This document shows positions 60,501-64,000 of a DNA stretch of 64,000 nt, piece by piece. A program made the translations under genes and the position numbers. Each line of letters begins with the position of its first letter. Positions within the stretch are counted from its first letter, which is position 1. Under the pieces are notes generated by a model. It made no database searches, had not been told where the DNA came from, and was given only the letters and a program-made list of their open reading frames with translations. Origin of the DNA: Symbiodinium microadriaticum (Eukaryota > Sar > Dinophyceae > Suessiales > Symbiodiniaceae); contig LSRX01000596.1 of NCBI GenBank assembly GCA_001939145.1, positions 382,335 through 446,334 of the forward strand, in the 5' to 3' direction.

Positions 60501-61414
60501 GTTTCCCTGGCTGCGAACCTTTTCAAACGTAATCAAGTTTTGAACGCGAATATACTCCCGTTGCGCCTCCTGCAGCAAAGTTTCAAGCTTGCCACCAAGC
60601 TTGTCAGCAAATTCTGAATTGGCATCCCACAACATCCCTTTGGCTAGTCGTGAAATTCTCGACATGGACTCACGTCCAATCTTGCGCGAACGATCTTCTG
60701 GCATACTATCAACAAAGAAATGATACTTGAGGAGGCTGTTCGCATACCTCCTCTGCTCCAAAGCTTTCTTCAAACGGTCTGCGAAAACCACAGGATCATC
60801 TCCCTCAAAAAACACGTGAAGACTGAGGACCTTGTCCTCTTGCCCATTCACCCATCTGATATTGTAACGTCGGCTCGCGGCATCCCAGCTCAAAACACTG
60901 CCGCTCTGCCATCGTCCACTTCCATCTTCCATCGTACGCAAGGCTGTACATGCTAATGGATCTGTGTGTCCAGATGGATCCTGCAAGACTTGTTGCCACT
61001 CCTCTGGAGTTCGCGTCCACATTGTGGAATCCTCGAAAGCCTCCAGAGGCAGTGGAATATCTCGCTCCGCGTTTGGCCGACTATAGTCGATACCACGCTC
61101 GTCCAGCAGGGTCAACAGAGGCGGCAAATGTTCCTGATAACCTGGTGATCGCTTCGTTACGGACTTCAGGTGCGACAGGTCGACAGAATCGAAGGCCGCT
61201 GCTGGCTGAGAGTTGTCCAAGCTATCCAACCTGACACCAACCGTGCTTCGCTTCTGCGATGACACTGCACCACCTGGTCCGCTTCCAAGCCTGCAAGAAT
61301 GCAGAACGCAGGCAAAAATTCTGCAGACCCTTTAGGCTCGACACAAGGAGGATGCCTGGGCGGTGGAGGGACGGGAGATCTGGCCGCCTCCAGTTGCAAG
61401 TCTTGCATCAACAT
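27842..61414 (-). CDS. DNAH1: Axonemal dynein heavy chain, inner-arm DNAH1 class (whole gene)
   Basis: A single gene of 33.6 kb with more than 60 short exons encodes a complete dynein heavy chain, expected near 4,200 residues. It starts at ATG 61414 ([10 protein letters not shown]...) and ends at TAA 27842 (after [12 protein letters not shown]). The order of parts is N-terminal tail, linker, AAA1-AAA4, stalk with microtubule-binding tip, AAA5, AAA6, C-terminal domain. The DNAH1 class is inferred from the tail ([25 protein letters not shown]), from [20 protein letters not shown], and from the C-terminal [15 protein letters not shown]. Introns resolved by frame continuity: GC-AG at 61291-61355, 60105-60197, 54452-54719, 53402-53478, 49815-49892, 49653-49711, 47657-47708, 44211-44264 and 27959-28048; GT-AG at 54737-54794, 52195-53035 and 31726-31794; GA-AG at 31833-31892. 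The protein would drive axonemal doublet sliding in the flagella. No frameshift or stop was found in matched exons. Confidence 0.9.
31893..35320 (-). CDS. DNAH1: Dynein exons: AAA5-AAA6 connector and AAA6
   Basis: Blocks: [20 protein letters not shown] (35220-35300), [16 protein letters not shown] (35125-35175), [20 protein letters not shown] (34930-35000), [16 protein letters not shown] (34575-34625), [19 protein letters not shown] (34330-34385), [20 protein letters not shown] (34205-34264), [15 protein letters not shown] (33975-34020), [20 protein letters not shown] (33735-33795), [20 protein letters not shown] (32690-32755), [20 protein letters not shown] (32550-32610), and one exact exon 31893-32384 (164 codons) from [20 protein letters not shown] through [51 protein letters not shown] to [11 protein letters not shown]. 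It ends at a GA donor. The region about 32.9-33.7 kb shows no clear exon. Confidence 0.88.
35367..35478. repeat. 36-bp imperfect direct repeat inside a dynein intron
   Basis: Two copies of an AT-rich segment, about 35367-35401 and 35443-35478, each starting GTTATCGTT and ending TTTTACTCTTATCGTTTTACA. They lie in the intron between the [15 protein letters not shown] exon and the [14 protein letters not shown] exon. The surrounding 200 bp are AT-rich against a GC-rich background, suggesting a small insertion. Confidence 0.7.
35560..37995 (-). CDS. DNAH1: Dynein exons: AAA5
   Basis: Blocks: [20 protein letters not shown] (37915-37985), [20 protein letters not shown] (37800-37880), [20 protein letters not shown] (37645-37705), [20 protein letters not shown] (37505-37565, the typical LPxDxxSxENG of AAA5), [12 protein letters not shown] (37295-37335, Walker B-like), [12 protein letters not shown] (36965-37000), [20 protein letters not shown] then LEPA (36780-36855), VIKLGDKNV (36655-36680), [20 protein letters not shown] (36310-36375), [20 protein letters not shown] (36195-36260), [16 protein letters not shown] (35920-35970) and [20 protein letters not shown] (35570-35630). 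The [10 protein letters not shown] helix and ITPEGLQ are close to universal in dyneins. The order is undisturbed. Confidence 0.9.
38020..40755 (-). CDS. DNAH1: Dynein exons: stalk coiled coil and microtubule-binding tip
   Basis: CC1: [19 protein letters not shown] (40680-40740), [16 protein letters not shown] (40540-40585), [20 protein letters not shown] (40330-40395), [18 protein letters not shown] (40210-40270), [20 protein letters not shown] (40105-40165), [20 protein letters not shown] (39995-40060), [20 protein letters not shown] (39860-39925) and [15 protein letters not shown] (39740-39790). Tip: [18 protein letters not shown] (39635-39690, the conserved KPP), [12 protein letters not shown] (39300-39340), [15 protein letters not shown] (39150-39200), [14 protein letters not shown] (39010-39060) and [20 protein letters not shown] (38910-38965). 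CC2: [12 protein letters not shown] (38800-38840), [17 protein letters not shown] (38690-38735), [18 protein letters not shown] (38560-38615), [20 protein letters not shown] (38455-38515), [18 protein letters not shown] (38345-38395) and [19 protein letters not shown] (38050-38110). This is the antiparallel hairpin that contacts microtubules. Confidence 0.9.
40760..42000 (-). other. Long dynein intron between AAA4 and the stalk
   Basis: No dynein-like block is visible for about 1.2 kb. The intron ends before [20 protein letters not shown] at about 40670-40755. Its content is unique sequence, GC-rich at the left end, with no simple repeat and no recognised element. On the plus strand an open frame of 157 codons (40860-41333) of basic, Ser/Lys-rich composition is present; it matches nothing known to me. 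Confidence 0.5.
42010..42545 (-). CDS. DNAH1: Dynein exons: end of AAA4
   Basis: Blocks: [20 protein letters not shown] (42470-42535), [20 protein letters not shown] (42360-42425), [11 protein letters not shown] (42240-42275) and [10 protein letters not shown] (42160-42190). [21 protein letters not shown] is near-invariant in axonemal heavy chains; here it is split by a short intron between CTI and DWF. A last stretch near 42030-42075 ([12 protein letters not shown]) may be the start of the next exon. Confidence 0.88.
42759..43550 (-). CDS. DNAH1: Dynein exon: AAA4 (largest motor exon, 264 codons)
   Basis: This exon is bounded by TTTCAG at its 5' side (AG at 43551-43552) and by a GC donor after NLYKNE. 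It is exactly 792 nt, so 264 codons. It opens [20 protein letters not shown] and continues [73 protein letters not shown], then [20 protein letters not shown], the AAA4 Walker A with the Arg that axonemal heavy chains usually carry in place of Lys. [20 protein letters not shown] is the Walker B/sensor area. It leads into the stalk. Confidence 0.95.
43690..45830 (-). CDS. DNAH1: Dynein exons: AAA3
   Basis: A weakly conserved stretch of about 1 kb (44.95-45.8 kb) may hold the variable AAA2-AAA3 connector ([15 protein letters not shown] near 45560-45600). AAA3 proper begins [16 protein letters not shown] (44890-44945), then [20 protein letters not shown] (about 44780-44840, intact Walker A), [12 protein letters not shown] (44655-44695), [15 protein letters not shown] (44400-44450), [15 protein letters not shown] (Walker B, up to 44265), a 54-nt GC-AG intron (44211-44264), then [20 protein letters not shown] and WYNRK. 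The joined motif [16 protein letters not shown] is continuous. [12 protein letters not shown] (43950-43985) and [20 protein letters not shown] (43715-43775) close the module. AAA3 nucleotide state gates motor release in dyneins. Confidence 0.9.
45840..48050 (-). CDS. DNAH1: Dynein exons: AAA2
   Basis: Blocks: [19 protein letters not shown] (47960-48030), [20 protein letters not shown] then VGPTGG ending at 47709, a 52-nt GC-AG intron (47657-47708) that interrupts the P-loop itself, then [20 protein letters not shown]. The restored Walker A is GPTGGGKT. Then [13 protein letters not shown] (47470-47510), [19 protein letters not shown] (47310-47370), [13 protein letters not shown] (47085-47125), [20 protein letters not shown] (46965-47030), [20 protein letters not shown] (46795-46855), [12 protein letters not shown] (46690-46730), [15 protein letters not shown] (46425-46475), [20 protein letters not shown] (46110-46160) and [16 protein letters not shown] (45900-45950). 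AAA2 binds but normally does not hydrolyse ATP in this family. Confidence 0.9.
48060..49814 (-). CDS. DNAH1: Dynein exons: AAA1 (main ATPase site)
   Basis: The P-loop exon is exactly 49712-49814 and reads [17 protein letters not shown] then [16 protein letters not shown], an intact Walker A with GKT. The next exon begins at 49652 with [20 protein letters not shown], then GKFFKGQ. Walker B is [17 protein letters not shown] (about 49430-49500). Then come [13 protein letters not shown] (49330-49385), [10 protein letters not shown] (49120-49170), [10 protein letters not shown] (sensor I, 49050-49090), [20 protein letters not shown] (48900-48970), [13 protein letters not shown] (48810-48855), [13 protein letters not shown] (48690-48735), [20 protein letters not shown] (48340-48400), [12 protein letters not shown] (48205-48250) and [12 protein letters not shown] (48090-48130). 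Catalytic residues are conserved, so ATP hydrolysis at this main motor site is predicted. Confidence 0.92.
49893..52194 (-). CDS. DNAH1: Dynein exons: late linker to AAA1 entry
   Basis: Blocks, right to left: [20 protein letters not shown] (52110-52194); [20 protein letters not shown] (51840-51900); [18 protein letters not shown] (51700-51760) and [15 protein letters not shown] (51590-51640); [20 protein letters not shown] (50880-50960); [20 protein letters not shown] (50770-50840); [20 protein letters not shown] (50645-50720); [20 protein letters not shown] (50370-50430); [20 protein letters not shown] (50110-50190); and [12 protein letters not shown] (49893-49940). These are the C-terminal linker and the strand region that leads into the AAA1 P-loop. 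WISQLRYYW and the LTD-CY junction are near-invariant in dynein heavy chains. Confidence 0.88.
52195..53035 (-). other. 841-nt dynein intron made mostly of microsatellites
   Basis: A GT-AG intron between exons reading [19 protein letters not shown] and [20 protein letters not shown]; joining gives [14 protein letters not shown] without a gap. Inside, on the plus strand, are TACA/TACC runs (52361-52471), a TA run (52507-52530), TACC/TATC runs (52568-52676), a GA run (52674-52712), a hexanucleotide AGAGCG array (52713-52840, about 20 units) and a GTGTGA-rich tail (52880-52945). Open frames across it (Arg/Ser or Glu/Arg repeats) are artefacts. Confidence 0.8.
53402..60104 (-). CDS. DNAH1: Dynein exons: tail to mid-linker
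   Basis: Matched blocks, right to left (approximate): [20 protein letters not shown] at 60020-60104; [20 protein letters not shown] at 58265-58350; [20 protein letters not shown] and on to [18 protein letters not shown] at 57759-58040; [17 protein letters not shown] at 57640-57680; [20 protein letters not shown] at 56840-56930; [19 protein letters not shown] at 56640-56705; [20 protein letters not shown] at 55990-56070; [20 protein letters not shown] at 55640-55710; [20 protein letters not shown] at 55350-55420; [20 protein letters not shown] at 54795-54860; [20 protein letters not shown] at 54190-54260; [10 protein letters not shown] at 53875-53910; [15 protein letters not shown] at 53730-53790; [16 protein letters not shown] ending at 53479. 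Order and spacing follow animal DNAH1. Some small exons are unassigned between 58.4 and 60.0 kb, where the tail is poorly conserved. Confidence 0.75.
54545..54577. repeat. CAA trinucleotide run in a dynein intron
   Basis: About eleven uninterrupted CAA units on the plus strand (TTG on the coding strand), within the GC-AG intron 54452-54719. Reading through gives artificial poly-Leu, poly-Val or poly-Asn. Confidence 0.9.
54720..54736 (-). CDS. DNAH1: 17-nt dynein microexon (EQISD + AA)
   Basis: The preceding exon ends ...GMRQRHW at a GT donor (intron 54737-54794, 58 nt). The microexon encodes EQISD and two bases of the next codon, then a GC donor opens a 268-nt intron (54452-54719). The following exon begins G TCG AAC, completing Lys and continuing [18 protein letters not shown]. 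The joined sequence [20 protein letters not shown] restores the conserved HW-E/T-x-(I/L)-S linker motif without a gap, which is the evidence for both junctions. The 268-nt intron contains a CAA (TTG on the coding strand) trinucleotide run at 54545-54577. Confidence 0.75.
60105..60197 (-). other. Dynein intron 2, largely telomere-like repeat
   Basis: A 93-nt GC-AG intron. The donor follows FSERQ (CAG, then GCGCC) and the acceptor precedes [12 protein letters not shown]. On the coding strand about 50 of its nucleotides (60139-60190) are degenerate TTTAGGG units: GGGTTTAG, TTAGGGGGG, TTTAGGGTAGGG, TTTAGGGTGGG, TTTAGGG. TTTAGGG is the plant-type telomere unit also known in dinoflagellates. The other possible acceptor a few bases away would not change this. 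Confidence 0.75.
60198..61414 (-). CDS. DNAH1: Dynein exons 1-2: N-terminal tail
   Basis: Exon 1 is 61356-61414: ATG at 61414, then a Pro-rich end (RSPVPPPPR). Intron 1 (61291-61355, 65 nt, GC-AG) joins CCCAG to GCTTGG in frame, giving [20 protein letters not shown]. Exon 2 (60198-61290) is the longest tail exon. It contains [20 protein letters not shown], a [12 protein letters not shown] segment, [35 protein letters not shown] and [20 protein letters not shown], the signature of the DNAH1-type tail that carries light and intermediate chains in the arm base. The exon ends ...LQEFSERQ before a GC donor. The first Met in the frame is the ATG at 61414; no other ATG lies between it and the conserved part. 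Confidence 0.85.
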
Positions 61415-63300
61415 GTTCCTTTTTTATATCGGCGAATTAAGCAAGAAACTGATAAGGGCCCGGCACCAGCTGAGCCCGTCTCCAAGTCCAAGCCAAAAAC
61501 CCTGCGCAAATGTCTGAACGTGAAACAACGTCTGTTTCTTAACTGACATTTTAAAGTAGAAAGATGCCTCCAGTCGATGTCTGGCTGCAGAGCGCCAGAC
61601 GTGGACGCAGAAAGCTTTCCTCCGAAAGAACTTCAGTCAGGGCCCGTAACCTTAAGCCTTGGGAGCAGCATCTGCAATAAATCGCATTACATCGCATGGC
61701 CGCATGGCTCCTGGACTGCCTTTACCCTTCACTTTTGCCAGCTTCGTGCGCCCATCCGGGCCCGGCGAACTTGCCGGCATCCTGCGGCCACAAGTCATCC
61801 AAGGGGAGGAAGTTTGACTGGTTGCATCAAACATGTGGGCTGGGCCTTCAGCGCGCACAGCTCAGCTGTGAAAGTATAAGTACCCTATCAAATTTCATCT
61901 ACATTGATATCAAAGCTGCACAACCGTGGCATGCACATCCCATGCATGTTCATGTCCCGATAAAACAATGATTTGAAAACTGCCCGAAACCATCTAAACA
62001 GGGCAACTATAACCGAAAAATGAAGAAGACCACACAAGCTAAGAAAAAGCAACCCTGACAATCAATGAATTTGGCAGTCGCTTATTGAATGAACACCGGA
62101 ACATGTGTTGCATTTTCTGATTGACTGGTACAACAGAGATCCAAACTTGTCGAACCGGGCGTTGCTCAGATGTCGATATTTACCGTTTGCATGTCTTATT
62201 TTTTGTTTGCATGTCTTCGGCACCGGACGAGAACCGCTGCACCAAGATACCGGAACATAAGGGACACATGGATCACAACTTTCCATTGGCGATGAATCAC
62301 TAACACGGATTTCCTGTGTTTTGGCCTTGAACTGACAAATCATGAAACCGACCTGCCCAAGCTGGGGAAACAATTGGGACATTGGTCAACGAGTTCCAAA
62401 GCTGGCGGAAATTGCAGCAAAGAAAGTTCAGCTACAAACCCGAAGTTCCGGGAGCACAGGCTGCTAAAGCGATGTTGAGATATGGTTTGCCTCTAACAAT
62501 CAGTCAGTCGTGCTTGTTTTGCACAGCTGCATTGTCGAAACACTGACAATTTGGTGGCACCCTCACCTCACGTAGTCCCATGTAAGATATGTTTTTCTGG
62601 AAATGATGCCATGTTTATGCATGCTTCTTTGCAAACTAAAAACTGGTGGCATTCGATTTCAATGACCACGAAACCCGGTTCGATGCAAACACACGAAGAA
62701 GCAAGTGTAAGGTGAGGTTTCGGCTTCAGGTTCCTGCTCATGACAAAGAGAGGAGTTACTTCGGGTGCTCATGACAAGTTACTTCAGGTAAGAAAAAAAC
62801 TACCTGACTGTATCCACGTCTTTTTGAGGTCTTGCTAAGCTGCTCAGCCACGTTAAAAAGTCTAACAAATATTTTTAACGACTGTTTTGGTGATTCTAGT
62901 GTGCACAGAAAGCAAAAAGCTGGAAACACAAAGAAGACAAGGATAAACAAAACGGAGACAAGAAGAGAAAGAAACATCCGTAGACGGGTAACCCGCCTGC
63001 TCACATCGGGCCTAGACGCGTGAAACCATCTTTTTGCGATCCCTCAAGGCTTGCATCATTTCATCTTTTTCGAAGCTCAAAAAGAGCTCAACGTCGGTTC
63101 AAAACTGGGGCCACGGCTTTTGCGTGCGCTTCAACGCGAAACCTGTACTGGGAGGCTCTTTATCCGGGGCAACGTTTTCGAGCAGTTTTTCGACCCTCCA
63201 AAACCGGATCCCTGCATTTGGGTGGTTGTCACCGAAAGCTAATCCACATCTCAACTTTTCGAAATTGGCAAGCTGATATATAAGAATGGAGGGACTTATG
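61415..63300. other. Upstream flank of the dynein gene
   Basis: No gene is supported. Composition becomes AT-richer toward the right. The 5' untranslated region and the spliced-leader acceptor of the dynein gene should lie in the first few hundred bases; a T-rich run (61419-61425, A-rich on the coding strand) is next to the start codon. Hydrophobic frames near 62760-63000 come from T/A-rich sequence and are not called. Confidence 0.5.
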
Positions 63301-63420
63301 GAAACCTTTTCCAAAACCACCACAATGTCACTACAGCCGCATTTGCAATAATGTCACTATAACGTCACTACAACGTCACTACAACCGCTTTTGCAACGGT
63401 GTTTTGCATCACAAAACGGA

Positions 63421-63535
63421 TTTTTCACCATTAAAAAAATTCAATAACGATTCAATAATATTCAAAAATGATTCAATAATGGTTCAATAAGACTTGATAA
63501 TGATTTAATATTAACTCAATAATGAATCAACAGTG
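63421..63535. repeat. Degenerate TTCAATAA-type tandem repeat
   Basis: About ten imperfect units of 9-15 bp built on TTCAATAA (ATTCAATAACG, ATTCAATAAT, ATTCAAAAATG, ATTCAATAATGG, GTTCAATAAG and so on). Confidence 0.8.
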
Positions 63536-63575
63536 AGCAACAATGCTACTATGATGACTGAAGACTTGACAAAGT

Positions 63576-63705
63576 TACTACGCAGTCACTACGCGGTCAC
63601 TACGCGATTACTACGCGGTCACTACGCGGTCACTACGCGGTCACTACGCGGTCAACTACATGGTCACTACGCAGTCACTACGCGGTCACTACATGGTCAC
63701 TACGC
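63576..63705. repeat. 11-bp minisatellite GTCACTACGCG
   Basis: About eleven units of GTCACTACGCG with variants (GCAGTCACTA, CATGGTCACTA, GATTACTACGCG, one unit GTCAACTACAT). Related but looser units GTCACTACAAC occur upstream at 63326-63385, so the array grew from a spread-out precursor. The Arg-Ser-His-Tyr-Ala-Val-Thr-Thr frame across it is an artefact. Confidence 0.92.
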
Positions 63706-63904
63706 TTCCGCAATCGGCAAGACCTTAGCATTGTTCTAAGCAAGCAAGCTCTTCAAAGGCTCGCGCAGCCTCACTGCCACGCCTGCCAAGCCGAGCAAAC
63801 AAAAGCTTCGTACAGAAGATTCTCTGCGTCTACGCGGTCTTTAGACGCATTGTAAAGAGCTGTACCGACACACATTCCAAATTGCACGTGGCAGGCGCTT
63901 TTTT
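63706..63904. other. Unique spacer between the two minisatellite arrays
   Basis: About 200 bp of non-repetitive sequence with no recognised feature. Confidence 0.5.
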
Positions 63905-64000
63905 TGAGGGCACGACGCGGTCAACGATGGCACGGTCACGACGCAGTCAAGACGCAGTCACGACAGGCACGGCGTGGTCACGGTCACGACGAAGTCACGA
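63905..64000. repeat. Second array, variant unit GTCACGACGCA
   Basis: Units such as GGTCACGACGCAGTCAAGACG and GCAGTCACGACAGG run to the end of the window. They differ from the 11-bp unit at 63576-63705 mainly by T to G in the middle (GTCACTACG versus GTCACGACG), so the two arrays share an origin. The array probably continues beyond 64000. Confidence 0.75.

Noticed and set aside
62756-63004. Hydrophobic small protein upstream of dynein
   Set aside because: Comes from T/A-rich DNA; no start context, homology or exon structure supports it.
63533-63739. 68-codon frame with His-Tyr-Ala-Val-Thr-Thr repeats, or a CRISPR array
   Set aside because: Contiguous 11-bp tandem repeat without spacers; neither a gene nor a CRISPR array, and the sequence is eukaryotic.

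Overview
This window is nuclear DNA of a dinoflagellate, probably of the Symbiodiniaceae/Suessiales type. Three things show it. An exact 22-nt copy of the dinoflagellate spliced leader lies at 13583-13604 (+). The large gene on the right has introns that begin mainly with GC, sometimes GT or GA, and end AG, mostly 50-90 nt long. Every convincing host gene is on the minus strand, as in dinoflagellate unidirectional gene arrays. No rRNA, tRNA, CRISPR array or prokaryotic operon was seen.

Layout. 1-13 kb: a probable small membrane protein (3.4-3.8 kb), a 600-bp GTAT-type microsatellite (4.0-4.65 kb), an uninterrupted 478-aa charged coiled-coil protein (5641-7077), an unresolved multi-exon gene (about 7.4-8.8 kb), an unknown exon (9.3-9.7 kb), and a 2-oxoglutarate/Fe(II) dioxygenase fused to armadillo repeats (10.5-12.1 kb). 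13-27 kb: a retrotransposon graveyard. Its centre is a nearly complete non-LTR element (about 14.7-20.26 kb, minus) with coiled-coil/RRM-like ORF1, APE-type endonuclease and an open reverse transcriptase frame of about 1,200 codons. Around it lie 3' fragments of relatives in both orientations, then a broken reverse transcriptase of another class (DIRS-like, 24.4-25.6 kb). 27.84-61.41 kb: one axonemal dynein heavy chain gene, apparently of the DNAH1 (single-headed inner arm) class, split into more than 60 short exons and covering the N-terminal tail, linker, AAA1-AAA6, stalk and C-terminal domain. 61.4-64 kb: gene-free upstream DNA ending in AT-rich and 11-bp minisatellite repeats.

The main points for follow-up are the spliced-leader relict beside LINE sequence and a doubled leader 3' end at the 5' edge of the best LINE copy; the small set of lesions that silenced that LINE; the dioxygenase-ARM fusion; and the intron biology of the dynein gene: GC donors, one GA donor, a 17-nt microexon, an intron built largely of telomere-like TTTAGGG units, and an 841-nt intron made mostly of microsatellites.

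Exon limits are exact only where stated. They were found by joining reading frames at GC/GT/GA...AG sites so that conserved dynein motifs became continuous. Homology statements rest on recognising motifs by eye, not on a database search.
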